A stretch of DNA of 64,000 bases, from positions 2,468,501 to 2,532,500 of the forward strand of contig CP127384.1 in the NCBI GenBank assembly GCA_030285985.1, in the 5' to 3' direction. The notes under the pieces were generated by a model. It did not search any database. It worked only from the letters and a program-made list of their open reading frames with translations, and had not been told where the DNA came from. Below, piece by piece: positions 56,779 through 64,000 of this stretch. Numbering within the stretch: the stretch's first letter is position 1; each line of letters starts with the position of its first letter. The translations under genes were made by a program, and so were the position numbers. The stretch is from Aquidulcibacter paucihalophilus (GTDB lineage: Bacteria; Pseudomonadota; Alphaproteobacteria; Caulobacterales; Caulobacteraceae).

Positions 56779-57279
56779 ATGAAGGGCGATCCCGCGATCA
56801 TCCGCACGCTCAACGCGGTGCTGACCAACGAACTGACGGCCGTGAACCAGTATTTCCTGCACGCCCGGATGTTCGAGAGCTGGGGCCTGAAACATCTCGG
56901 CCAGATCATCTACGACGAATCGATCGGCGAGATGAAACACGCCGACATGCTGATCAAGCGGGTGCTGTTCCTCGACGGCCTGCCCAACCTGCAGGACCTG
57001 CACAAGCTGAAGATCGGCGAGACCGCCGTGGAATGCCTCGGCGCCGACCTGCAGCTGGAGCTGGGCGGGCGCGAGACGGTGAAGGCCGGCGTGGCCCAGT
57101 GCGAGGCCGCCCAGGACTTCGTCAGCCGCGACCTCCTGATGCGCATCCTCAACGACACCGAGGAACACATCGACTTCCTCGAGGCGCAGTTCAAACTGAT
57201 CGAACAGCTGGGCGAGCAGAACTATCTGCAGTCGGCCATGACCGAAATCGCTCCGGACAAGAGCGCGACCGGGAACTGA
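56779..57279 (+). CDS. bfr: bacterioferritin
   Basis: The start is ATG 56779, chosen because GGAAAG lies 7 bases upstream and the product then begins MKGDPAIIRTLNAVLTNELT. The 166-residue four-helix protein has the di-iron ligands Glu18, Glu51 and His54, the haem ligand Met52 (in SIGEMKHADML) and the second set DTEEHIDFLEAQ. A longer frame to 56734 adds an unsupported N-terminus. It stores iron in a 24-mer; Bfd, its reductase, is upstream. Confidence 0.93.
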   Translation: MKGDPAIIRTLNAVLTNELTAVNQYFLHARMFESWGLKHLGQIIYDESIGEMKHADMLIKRVLFLDGLPNLQDLHKLKIGETAVECLGADLQLELGGRETVKAGVAQCEAAQDFVSRDLLMRILNDTEEHIDFLEAQFKLIEQLGEQNYLQSAMTEIAPDKSATGN

Positions 57280-57324
57280 CGACCGGGCCCGCTCATTCCG
57301 CTCCCGCTACGTGAGGGAGCCGGA

Positions 57325-57870
57325 ATGACCACGATCGACGACGCACTCGATGACGTCCAGAACGCCGCGACCGACTTTCTCAACATCGGCGAGCGCAACG
57401 CCGGCCATGTGGCGCTGGGCGTGGCGGTGACCGTCGGCTTTGCGCTGGCGGCGACCCTGTTCGCGAGCCGGACCGTGCAGCCCCGCCCGCAGACGCTCGC
57501 CGATGATGACGCCCCCATCACCGAACGGCCGCGCGGGCCGTTGAGCCTGATCCTGCCGGCGGTGTTCTCGGTCACCACCCTGTCGGCCGTCCGTGTCTGG
57601 AACGCGCCATCGAGGCCTGAGCGTACGGCCGCGCTGGGCCTCTGGGCCGCGGCCCAGGCGTTGAATGCGGTGTGGATCGCCATGCGGCCTGCCAGCCGGG
57701 GCCTGCAGATCGCGGCGGCCATGTCCTCGGCGGGGCTGGCGGCGGCCTTCGCCCACGAGGCCCGCAAGCTGGACGAGGGTGCGGGCAAGCTGGCCTCTCC
57801 AACCGGCGGCCGCGTCCGCTTCGCCAACTTCATCCAGCGCAGGACCGAGCACCGTCCGACGGTCCATTGA
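57325..57870 (+). CDS. membrane protein of unknown function, weakly TspO-like
   Basis: The 181-residue protein has four predicted membrane helices (VALGVAVTVGFALAATLFAS; PLSLILPAVFSVTTLSAVRV; AALGLWAAAQALNAVWIAMR; a fourth near residue 145). VWNAPSRPERTAALGLW and the short loop pattern recall TspO/MBR proteins, but several conserved Trp residues are missing, so the link is weak. Located between bfr and efp, same strand; no operon evidence beyond spacing. Confidence 0.6.
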   Translation: MTTIDDALDDVQNAATDFLNIGERNAGHVALGVAVTVGFALAATLFASRTVQPRPQTLADDDAPITERPRGPLSLILPAVFSVTTLSAVRVWNAPSRPERTAALGLWAAAQALNAVWIAMRPASRGLQIAAAMSSAGLAAAFAHEARKLDEGAGKLASPTGGRVRFANFIQRRTEHRPTVH

Positions 57871-57975
57871 GCGCCCGCATACGGCCCACGCCTTGCCGGA
57901 TGACGCGGCTTCCTCTAGGGACTGCGCCCGTTCGCGCGCCGTCGCAGGCTGCGCCCAATCCCTTCCGAGACACCC

Positions 57976-58545
57976 ATGGCGAAGATCAACGGCAACACCA
58001 TCAAGCCCGGCATGGTCCTTGAGCACAACAAGGGCCTGTGGGTCGTGACCAAGGCCAGCCACGTCAAGCCCGGCAAGGGCGGCGCCTTCGCCAACGTCGA
58101 GGCCAAGAACCTCGAGACCGGCAACAAGCTGAACGAACGCTTCCGGTCGGAAGACAAGGTCGAGCGCGTCACGCTGGAGCAGAAGGAGTTCTCCTATCTT
58201 TACGAGCAGGGCGACGCCCTGGTCTTCATGGACGACGCTACCTACGAGCAGACCGAGCTGCAGAAGGACTGGGTCGGTGAGGACCGCGTCGCCTACCTCC
58301 AGGACGGCATGAAGGTCGTCATCGAAATGCACGAGGACCGGCCGATCGGCCTGACCCTGCCCGACCAGGTCACGCTGGAAGTCGTCGAGACCGAGCCCAC
58401 CGTGAAGGGCCAGACCGCCTCGTCGTCCTACAAGCCCGCCATCGCCAACAACGGCGTCCGCATCATGATCCCGCCTTACATGGGCGTGGGTGAGCGGATC
58501 ATCGTCGACACGACGACGGGCGAGTACGTTCGCCGCGCCGAGTAG
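57976..58545 (+). CDS. efp: translation elongation factor P
   Basis: The 189-residue protein starts [20 protein letters not shown] and carries the modified-lysine loop [20 protein letters not shown] (Lys in PGKGG), then the C-terminal [20 protein letters not shown] and [20 protein letters not shown]. It relieves ribosome stalling at polyproline, which is relevant in a genome encoding proteins such as the QTPPA-repeat protein. No modification enzyme gene is nearby. Confidence 0.96.
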   Translation: MAKINGNTIKPGMVLEHNKGLWVVTKASHVKPGKGGAFANVEAKNLETGNKLNERFRSEDKVERVTLEQKEFSYLYEQGDALVFMDDATYEQTELQKDWVGEDRVAYLQDGMKVVIEMHEDRPIGLTLPDQVTLEVVETEPTVKGQTASSSYKPAIANNGVRIMIPPYMGVGERIIVDTTTGEYVRRAE

Positions 58546-58556
58546 CCGCTACGCGG

Positions 58557-58639
58557 GTGGTTGGTGATTGGTGGTTGGTGGTTGGTTGCGTCCTCGGCGG
58601 CGCCTGACCTGCAATCACCAATCACCAATCACCAACCAC
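58557..58639. repeat. heptad-built inverted repeat (TTGGTGA/TTGGTGG units)
   Basis: The left arm 58557-58584 is built from TTGGTGA and TTGGTGG heptads; the right arm 58612-58639 is built from TCACCAA heptads. The 28-nt arms pair throughout in RNA, with two G-U pairs, around a 27-nt loop. It lies just after efp and before a separate GC-rich hairpin. No coding content. Such heptad palindromes are short repeated elements; function unknown. Confidence 0.9.
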
Positions 58640-58640
58640 T

Positions 58641-58660
58641 CGGCCCCATCCGGGGCCGTT
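58641..58660 (+). terminator. GC-rich hairpin, probable efp terminator
   Basis: CGGCCCC-ATCC-GGGGCCG is a perfect 7-bp stem with a 4-base loop followed by TT. It directly follows the heptad inverted repeat and precedes the next gene by 60 bp, the position of the efp transcript end. The T-tract is only two bases long. Confidence 0.5.
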
Positions 58661-58719
58661 GAACTTCTCCGCATCTCCGGGCTGAGCGCCTTTCAGGACA
58701 TGCGGACCAGGAGATCCCC

Positions 58720-59523
58720 ATGGCCCTCGCCTCTGCCCTCGTTTCCGTCATGATCGACGCGGTCCGCAAGACCGCCCGGCCGATGCTGCGCGACTTCGGC
58801 GAGGTCGCCCAGCTGCAGGTGTCGCGCAAGGGGCCCGGCGACTTCGTCACGGCCGCCGACATCAAGGCCGAGGACACCCTCTACGAACTGCTGATGAAGG
58901 CCCGCCCCGGCTACGGCTTCCTGGGCGAGGAACGCGGCATGATCGAGGGGACCGACAAGTCCCACCTGTGGATCGTCGATCCGATCGACGGCACCACCAA
59001 CTTCATGCACGCCATGCCGCATTTCGCGATCACGGTCGGGCTGCAGCGGACCGCGCCGGACGGCAGTTCCGAGATCGTCGCGGGCGTGACCTACAACCCC
59101 GTCATGAACGAGCTGTTCTGGGCCGAAAAGGGCAAGGGCTGCTATCTGAACGACCAGCGCATCCGCGTCGCGGCGCGCCGCGACCTGTCGGAAAGCCTGA
59201 TCGCCACCGGCCTGCCCTTCATCGGCAAGACCGGCCACGCCCAGGCCATCAAGGACATCCACGCCATCGGCCAGCGCGTCGCCGGCATCCGCCGTCTGGG
59301 CTCGGCGGCGCTGGACTTCGCCTGGGTCGCGGCGGGGCGGTACGACGCCTACTATGAGCGCAACCTCCAGCCTTGGGACGTGGCGGCGGGCATCCTGTTC
59401 GTCACCGAGGCCGGCGGCATCGTCACCACCATCGACGGCGAGGGCCGCCCCGAGACGGGGGCCCAGATCCTGGCCACGAACTCGGACCTGCACCCGCAGC
59501 TGCTGAAGGTCCTGCGGGGCTAG
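58720..59523 (+). CDS. suhB: inositol monophosphatase-family phosphatase (SuhB-like)
   Basis: The 267-residue protein has the metal-binding motifs GFLGEERG (GEE), WIVDPIDGTTNFMHAMPHFA (DPIDGTTNF) and LQPWDVAAGILFVTEAGGIV (WDVAAG), which give the full Mg-dependent phosphatase site. SuhB proteins hydrolyse inositol-1-phosphate and also act in rRNA antitermination. The gene after efp is commonly this one in Caulobacterales. Confidence 0.93.
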   Translation: MALASALVSVMIDAVRKTARPMLRDFGEVAQLQVSRKGPGDFVTAADIKAEDTLYELLMKARPGYGFLGEERGMIEGTDKSHLWIVDPIDGTTNFMHAMPHFAITVGLQRTAPDGSSEIVAGVTYNPVMNELFWAEKGKGCYLNDQRIRVAARRDLSESLIATGLPFIGKTGHAQAIKDIHAIGQRVAGIRRLGSAALDFAWVAAGRYDAYYERNLQPWDVAAGILFVTEAGGIVTTIDGEGRPETGAQILATNSDLHPQLLKVLRG

Positions 59524-59870
59524 TTCGCGGGGGGCGATAGTCTCGCTTTCCCGACAAAAAAGTCGCCGACAATCCCTGCCGGACCGGCCGGGCCTGTGAG
59601 ACAGGGTTCGCCGGCCCCTGGACGGTGGCGGCGGCGGGTTCGGCAATGTCAAAGACCCAGGCCCGGCGGGCATTTCACCACTATGCACGCGCCTGCGTCA
59701 GAAACGGTCGTCGGGGCGGTTCCGGCGCGGTGATCGCACGCCCCCAAGGGTCGAAAGTCGACGATCACGGTCCTCAAGGGGCGAGAAGACACGGGGCGAG
59801 AAGACACACCCGGACGGTGGGGTTGCGGACGCAAGCCCTGGAGCCGGCGATGGCCTGGCCGACCCGGCGA
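59524..59870. other. 347-bp gap without a gene
   Basis: Between the inositol-phosphatase gene and the convergent cytochrome operon no convincing frame is present. It holds the small hairpin CGAC-AAAAAA-GTCG (59552-59565) and a perfect 15-bp tandem duplication of GGGGCGAGAAGACAC (59778-59792 and 59793-59807). Nothing else stands out. Confidence 0.6.
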
Positions 59871-60578
59871 TCAGTCGTCGTCCTCGCCTCCCACTGACCG
59901 TCCCCCCCGGTGGCAGCGCGCACAATCGCTGATGTCGCGGATGCCCTCGTTCCTGTGTTCAGCCAGAATCTGGTCGGGCCGATGCTCATGGCAGCTGAAG
60001 CAGGTGTAGCGGCTGAGATCTCCGCCCGTATGGCAGGTCGCACAGCGCACATTGTGCGGGCCGGTCAGGGGGAAGAAGCGCTGGTGATCGAAGGTGGCGG
60101 GGGTCCAGGCGTCCGGCGTGTGACACGACGCGCAATTGCCCTGCACCGTGCGGTGAAAATCGTTGGCGGGCGGAACATGGCAGGTTGCGCACCGCGGACG
60201 AATGTCCGCCTTCAGCAGGTCATGGGAAAAGCGCGGCCGGCTCGGGTGACTGAGCTGAGGTTGGGCATGCACCGTGTGGCAGGCCAGGCAGTCCGTTGTG
60301 GCCAGGGCCTGGTGGAAGGGCGTCCTCGCGCGGGGCTGCATCAGGGTCTCGCCGGCGCTGGTCGACACGCCGATCGCCGCGACCGCGTGGCAGCCTGTGC
60401 AGCTTTCGGCGGGCACGGCCCGAAACGGCAGGTGGCAGGCCGCGCAGGCGACGGGTGGGTCTGAATGTCCCGCAGACAGCCGGCCGGGGCTGATCATGGC
60501 GTCCGGATAGAGGAATATGAGGGCGATCAGCACCGCAAGGTTGGCCGCGATGATCGCCAGTATCCATGGCCGCTTCAT
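59871..60578 (-). CDS. periplasmic octahaem c-type cytochrome
   Basis: From ATG 60578 the product is 235 residues with an N-terminal membrane anchor (ILAIIAANLAVLIALIFLYP) and eight CxxCH haem motifs (CAACH 45, CTGCH 60, CLACH 97, CATCH 130, CASCH 149, CATCH 179, CFSCH 193, CARCH 219). Further His residues (PFHQ, FSHD, FDHQ, GPHN) can be distal ligands. It resembles class III/NrfB-like multihaem electron carriers, and no enzyme active site is evident. It overlaps the membrane b-type gene (ATGA) and ends the three-gene operon. Confidence 0.88.
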   Translation of the reverse strand: MKRPWILAIIAANLAVLIALIFLYPDAMISPGRLSAGHSDPPVACAACHLPFRAVPAESCTGCHAVAAIGVSTSAGETLMQPRARTPFHQALATTDCLACHTVHAQPQLSHPSRPRFSHDLLKADIRPRCATCHVPPANDFHRTVQGNCASCHTPDAWTPATFDHQRFFPLTGPHNVRCATCHTGGDLSRYTCFSCHEHRPDQILAEHRNEGIRDISDCARCHRGGRSVGGEDDD

Positions 60579-61162
60579 CGCCAGTTCCAATGCCAGAAGA
60601 CGGCCAGGATATGGGCCAGGGCAAGCACCGCGAAGGCCAGCGTGACCGGATAGTGGACCGCCCGCCACCGCTTGACGACGTCAAACGTCAGGGTGTCCCA
60701 GTGGAGGCTCTGTTCCAGTTCCACGTCGGAAAGCCCCTGCGCCTGCAGCCGGGCACGCGCTGCCTCAAGCCGTGACCGCGCACGCTTCATGAGGAATTTG
60801 CCGGTCAGGCCGCTGGCGATGTTGATCAGCATGGCCCACACGGCCAACCAGGCGAGGATGGCGTTGAAATGGATGCCCGCGTGGACCAGCACCAGCAAGG
60901 AACCGGCCCAGGCCATCCGTTCGTGCAGCCGGAGCAGTCCTGCGGGCGAGGCGACCTTGATCCATTTCCGGCGGGCCGCTGAGTAGCCGAACGACCCGAT
61001 GATCAGCAGCGTCCCCGGAATGCCCAGCCACCGACCGATCCATACCAGGTGGAGAAGATGCAGCAGGGCATCGATGAGAAGCGCCCCGCCACCCAGCATC
61101 AGCAGGGCAAGGTAGAAGGGCAGCACCTCGCGGCTGACCAGATGCGCGCGCCAGCCGGTCAT
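60575..61162 (-). CDS. membrane cytochrome b-like protein of the redox operon
   Basis: The start is ATG 61162, giving 195 residues and an ATGA overlap with the reductase stop; a longer frame to 61306 is unsupported. Four or five helices are visible. Candidate haem ligands occur as pairs on facing helices: RLHERMAWAGSLLVLVHAGI (with a further HFNAI) and VHYPVTLAFAVLALAHILAV followed by FWHW. No close family is recognised by name, but it looks like a small di-haem b subunit that could pass electrons across the membrane. Confidence 0.72.
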   Translation of the reverse strand: MTGWRAHLVSREVLPFYLALLMLGGGALLIDALLHLLHLVWIGRWLGIPGTLLIIGSFGYSAARRKWIKVASPAGLLRLHERMAWAGSLLVLVHAGIHFNAILAWLAVWAMLINIASGLTGKFLMKRARSRLEAARARLQAQGLSDVELEQSLHWDTLTFDVVKRWRAVHYPVTLAFAVLALAHILAVFWHWNWR

Positions 61163-62367
61163 GCGTCCAGCTCCAGGGCCGAGGACGGGGCGCAGACGCA
61201 GGGCAGGCAGTAGCCCTGCGCCACCTCCCAGTCCGGACGTTGATGGTAGCTGACCTCGCCCGAGACGAGGCGGGTCTCGCAACTGCCGCACTGGCCCGCC
61301 CGACAACCGGCGTCGATGGCGATACCGTTGCTCTCCGCAAACTCCAGCAAGGTGCCGGCCTGGCCGGTCCAGTCCACCGTGCGGCCCGACCGCAGGAAGC
61401 GCACCGGCAGGCGGACGACCGGGAGGCCCCCCGCGTCAGCCGGGATGTGGGCCGGGCGCGGCACCGAGGCCGGGCCAAAGGCCTCATAGTGCAGGTCGGC
61501 CTCGGCGACCCCGGCACGGCGCAGGGCGGGGACCAGGGCTTCCATCATCGGCGGCGGACCGCAAACATAGACGGCGCAGCGGCCAAGGGTCTGCAGGACC
61601 GGCTCTACCAGCGCCTGATCGACAAAGCCTTTCCGGTCGTAATCCTGACCCTCCACATCGCCTGGCAGGGGCCGGGCATAGACGACGGTCTGATCAAGGG
61701 CCGGACAGGACTGGAACAGCGTGCGGAGTTCCAGCCGGAAGGCGTGCACGGCGCTGTTCTGGACAGCATAGAAGAGATGGGCCCGGCGCTGCGGCGTCGT
61801 GCTGGCCAGCCAGCGCAACATGCTGACCATCGGCGTGACCCCGATGCCGCCCGCGATCATCACCACCGGCAGGTCGGGGTCCGGGTCGAGGTAAAAGGCA
61901 CCTGAAGGCCCTCGCACCCGGATCGTGTCGCCGACCTGGACATGGTCATGAAAATAGCCGGAGCACCGACCCGGCGGCAGATCCGGTCGCTCCGGGGGAG
62001 ACGGGACACGCTTGATCGTGATCCGATAGAGACCGGGTTCCGGCCGGTCCGACAGCGAGTAGCACCGGACCACCGGACACGCCTCGCCCGGAGGGGTCAG
62101 GGACACCGTCAGGAACTGACCGGGGTGAAAATCCGGCAGGGGTCGACCGTCGACCGGAGCGAGGTGAAAGGAGCACTGGGACCCGTCCGGGTCCTCAAGG
62201 GTTCGTCGCACGATCCGGAATGCGCGCCATGGCGGCCCCGCAGCGGGTTCCGGCGATGCCCGGGGGCTGACCTGCCGACGGCTCAACCAGGCCCCGAGAC
62301 CGCCCCAGATGATGATCTGGATCAGCGCCGCCCAGCCAATATATCCGAGCAGCTGGGACGCGGTCAT
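61159..62367 (-). CDS. membrane-anchored flavin/2Fe-2S reductase
   Basis: The 402-residue protein has an N-terminal membrane helix (LLGYIGWAALIQIIIWGGLG), an FAD domain (VRCYSLSDRPEPGLYRITIK, with R-x-Y-S), an NAD(P) domain (MIAGGIGVTPMVSMLRWL; YVCGPPPMMEAL) and a C-terminal plant-type [2Fe-2S] domain (DAGCRAGQCGSCETRLVSGE, then the fourth Cys in QGYCLPCVC). This is the ferredoxin-reductase-with-2Fe-2S architecture of oxygenase or Na-translocating reductases. It leads a coupled operon with a b-type membrane protein and an octahaem cytochrome. Confidence 0.9.
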   Translation of the reverse strand: MTASQLLGYIGWAALIQIIIWGGLGAWLSRRQVSPRASPEPAAGPPWRAFRIVRRTLEDPDGSQCSFHLAPVDGRPLPDFHPGQFLTVSLTPPGEACPVVRCYSLSDRPEPGLYRITIKRVPSPPERPDLPPGRCSGYFHDHVQVGDTIRVRGPSGAFYLDPDPDLPVVMIAGGIGVTPMVSMLRWLASTTPQRRAHLFYAVQNSAVHAFRLELRTLFQSCPALDQTVVYARPLPGDVEGQDYDRKGFVDQALVEPVLQTLGRCAVYVCGPPPMMEALVPALRRAGVAEADLHYEAFGPASVPRPAHIPADAGGLPVVRLPVRFLRSGRTVDWTGQAGTLLEFAESNGIAIDAGCRAGQCGSCETRLVSGEVSYHQRPDWEVAQGYCLPCVCAPSSALELDA

Positions 62368-62623
62368 CGGTGGTCGGGAACCACCGGCAGGCCAGTGAGA
62401 GACCCGTCAGCCGCGGAACAGCCAGTCACTGGATAGCCGTGAACCGGCCGGCGCGGTTCTGATCGGGCTCGGAAACGGAACCGGACGGGCATGGGTGCAC
62501 GGTGCCTCCGGAACCGGCCTGACGCCTTGTTCTGGCGCAATGCTGCGGGTTCGGCCCGTGCGGGACCGCCGGAGTCAGCCCCTCAGGCCATTGGCCGCTT
62601 CCGACCCGAAGCGGACCTCCTGA

Positions 62624-62815
62624 CTATTGCTCGTCCTCGGGTCGTAGTGGCGACCGATGCCAATCAAACTCAGCCAGGAGGCTTGCTGCCTCTCCATCGT
62701 ATTCCGGTCGATCATGATGGATGTGGTTGGCGAGTGGCTGCAAGACGCCTTCCTCAAATCCCTGCTGACGAAACGTGCCGGCCAGTTTTCGCTGCCGCGC
62801 CAGCTCACTGGCCAC
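62624..62815 (-). CDS. possible small protein after the thioredoxin-like gene
   Basis: A 63-residue frame starts at GTG 62815, 38 bp after the thioredoxin-like stop on the same strand. The helical, charged sequence SELARQRKLAGTFRQQGFEE continues with a His-rich HIHHDRPEYDG and an acidic end. Amino-acid use looks protein-like, but I recognise no family and the frame could be the relic of a longer gene. The rest of 62368-62853 has no gene I can support. Confidence 0.35.
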   Translation of the reverse strand: MASELARQRKLAGTFRQQGFEEGVLQPLANHIHHDRPEYDGEAASLLAEFDWHRSPLRPEDEQ

Positions 62816-62853
62816 TGCCAGCAGCTGTCGCCTGGTCGGCGGGTCTTACCGGT

Positions 62854-63348
62854 TCAGAGTTGCAGGTCGGCCAAGGCTGCCAACTCATCGTAGATTGCGT
62901 CGCCCGTGCGACTCCCGGCGTTCCCCCAACGGGTTGCCGTCGTCGGGTTCACCAGAACACCGTCACCTGTCAGCACCAGCACATTCGGCAGACCCGGCAA
63001 CTCCTGAATGCCGAACCGGGTGGCGATGCCCAGATTGTGTCCATCACCGCTGCTTGGCATTCCGATATTCACGAAGACCAGTTCGTACTTGCGTTCGATC
63101 AGTTCGGCGAAGCGATCGGTAGCCAGCCAACCGGCGAGGGCGCGGCTGTCGCCGCACCAGTTGGCTCCCATCACCAACAGGACCCGTTTGCCCGACTGCC
63201 TGGCCCGCGCCAACGCAGCGTCCACGTCGGCCGACGCGTTCTCGCTCACGAGATAGGAGCGGGCTTCCGGCTTGCTCGCAGTGTCAGGCGCGGACGCACA
63301 AGCCGCCACGGCCAACGCCGCCGAGACGATCAGCGCAACTCGTTTCAC
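62854..63348 (-). CDS. thioredoxin-fold lipoprotein with one active-site cysteine
   Basis: The 164-residue protein has a lipoprotein signal (MKRVALIVSAALAVAACASA). The thioredoxin_7-like core shows KRVLLVMGANWCGDSRALAG, where the usual CxxC is CGDS (second Cys replaced by Ser), FVNIGMPSSGDGHNLGIATR, and the cis-Pro loop LPGLPNVLVLTGDG. With a single Cys it cannot cycle like thioredoxin; binding or an isomerase-like role is possible. Confidence 0.85.
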   Translation of the reverse strand: MKRVALIVSAALAVAACASAPDTASKPEARSYLVSENASADVDAALARARQSGKRVLLVMGANWCGDSRALAGWLATDRFAELIERKYELVFVNIGMPSSGDGHNLGIATRFGIQELPGLPNVLVLTGDGVLVNPTTATRWGNAGSRTGDAIYDELAALADLQL

Positions 63349-63543
63349 CGGGCAATCTCCTGTGGAAGGCGCGCTCAGCGGTGATCAGGCACGCGGTGTC
63401 GCCGTCTAGGCGGCCCGGTTCGCCACGAATTCCAGGATGGGTCAAGCTGCGGCCGCGTCCCGGGCACCCTTCCGCGACGGATCGGCACACGGTGCGCCCC
63501 GTTTCAGCGAACGACGGATCGGGGGGCGGTGGCTGAAGGACCG

Positions 63544-64000
63544 TCAGCCCGGGCGGGCCTCGCCCCATTCACACCAGCCGAACGCACGGGGAGTCCCGGG
63601 CAGATACATCGTCTCGACTTGCTCGATGACGAGGCCCGCCGCTTCAATCGAGGCGGTTACCGGACGGGTCAGGTGACAGCCGCCGGCCAGGGGGTGCCAG
63701 AAGGGCTCGATGCGCCGCTGCCACCGCTGCACCCCGGGATCGGGCGACAGGCCATGCTCGCTGTAGAGAAAGGTGCCCGACGTCTTGAGGACCCGGCGGG
63801 CCTCGGCCAGGACCGCAGCCGGGTTCTGGACCGAGCAAAGCGTGAAGGTGCAGACGACCGTGTCGAAACTCCGGCTGTCGAACGGCAGCGCCTCGGCCCG
63901 TCCCGCGACGATCTCGACCGTCAGGCCTGCCGGTCGAGGGGCGTCCTCGGCCAGGTCCCGCAGACCTTCAGAGGGATCGACGCCCGTGACGCTCTCCACC
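63544..64000 (-). CDS. class I SAM-dependent methyltransferase, N-terminus beyond the window
   Basis: The frame is open to the right edge, so the N-terminus is missing; about 152 residues are present. It shows the end of motif I (VTGVDPSEGLRDLAED), motif II-like LPFDSRSFDTVVCTFTLCSV and LAEARRVLKTSGTFLYSEHG, and ends WCEWGEARPG. This is the UbiE/Coq5-like small-molecule methyltransferase fold; the substrate is unknown. Confidence 0.85.
   Translation of the reverse strand, partial: VESVTGVDPSEGLRDLAEDAPRPAGLTVEIVAGRAEALPFDSRSFDTVVCTFTLCSVQNPAAVLAEARRVLKTSGTFLYSEHGLSPDPGVQRWQRRIEPFWHPLAGGCHLTRPVTASIEAAGLVIEQVETMYLPGTPRAFGWCEWGEARPG

Noticed and set aside
56727-57314. 195-residue frame overlapping bacterioferritin
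   Set aside because: It is in the wrong frame; the bfr frame has all iron and haem ligands.
62491-63384. 297-residue plus-strand frame near the right end
   Set aside because: It covers the thioredoxin-like gene on the other strand and has no recognisable domain.

Overview
The window is 64 kb of GC-rich, densely coded chromosome from an alphaproteobacterium of the Caulobacterales, most likely Brevundimonas or a close relative. The evidence is an unmistakable SciP (DUF1153) gene with a CtrA-type box (TTAA-N7-TTAG) in front of it, sigma-54-type promoters on the flagellar hook genes, an alphaproteobacterial LexA box (GTTC-N7-GTTC), a STAS-MlaE fusion, and many lipid-modifying and periplasmic hydrolase genes. 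The species call is inference. I see no rRNA, tRNA, CRISPR array, prophage or intact insertion sequence.

Layout. 1-5.5 kb: a TPR/beta-barrel protein and a FecR-domain protein, diverging from a very large secreted propeller-amidohydrolase. 5.6-9.6 kb: the complete four-gene Anbu (ancestral proteasome-like) cluster. 9.7-12.6 kb: a small lipoprotein and an S9 oligopeptidase, then a 137-bp element with 32-bp inverted ends. 12.8-16.9 kb: a four-gene O-acylation operon (MBOAT, two SGNH-type esterases, a small membrane protein). 17-20.8 kb: a divergent lipid-modification cluster (cyclopropane-synthase-like methyltransferase, DUF2177, flavoprotein, DUF1365). 20.9-22.5 kb: a two-subunit 3-oxoacid CoA-transferase with a small YdeI/OmdA protein between the subunits. 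24.7-28.2 kb: an Mla-type lipid transporter. 28.3-31 kb: a UdgX-radical SAM DNA repair pair with a LexA box and a C-terminal beta-clamp motif. 31-38.5 kb: flagellar hook genes (flgL, flgK diverging from fliK, flgD, flgE) and sciP.

38.6-50.2 kb is housekeeping and mixed: mnmA, hemerythrin, thioesterase, HxlR regulator, thiolase, esterase, M1 peptidase with DUF6702, an HTH/DUF2975 pair diverging from an ABC-2 exporter across a perfect CtrA box, and a cysteine-cluster protein. 50.2-55.6 kb: a cyanide-insensitive-type bd oxidase (cydAB) followed by an unannotated small DUF2474-like gene and a proline-rich periplasmic protein carrying nine identical 15-bp repeats; a MASE1-like histidine kinase lies upstream. 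55.7-59.5 kb: thiE, Bfd and bacterioferritin with a Fur-like palindrome, efp and an inositol-monophosphatase gene. 59.9-62.4 kb: a translationally coupled three-gene electron-transfer operon (flavin/2Fe-2S reductase, membrane b-type protein, eight-haem cytochrome c). The window ends with a thioredoxin-fold lipoprotein and a truncated methyltransferase.

The strongest candidates for something little described are the SOS-controlled UdgX/radical SAM pair with a sliding-clamp motif, the NAD(P)H-to-octahaem membrane electron conduit, and the cyd operon extension (DUF2474 plus the QTPPA-repeat protein). Cell-cycle wiring through two CtrA boxes and the divergent sigma-54 region between flgK and fliK are the clearest regulatory signals.
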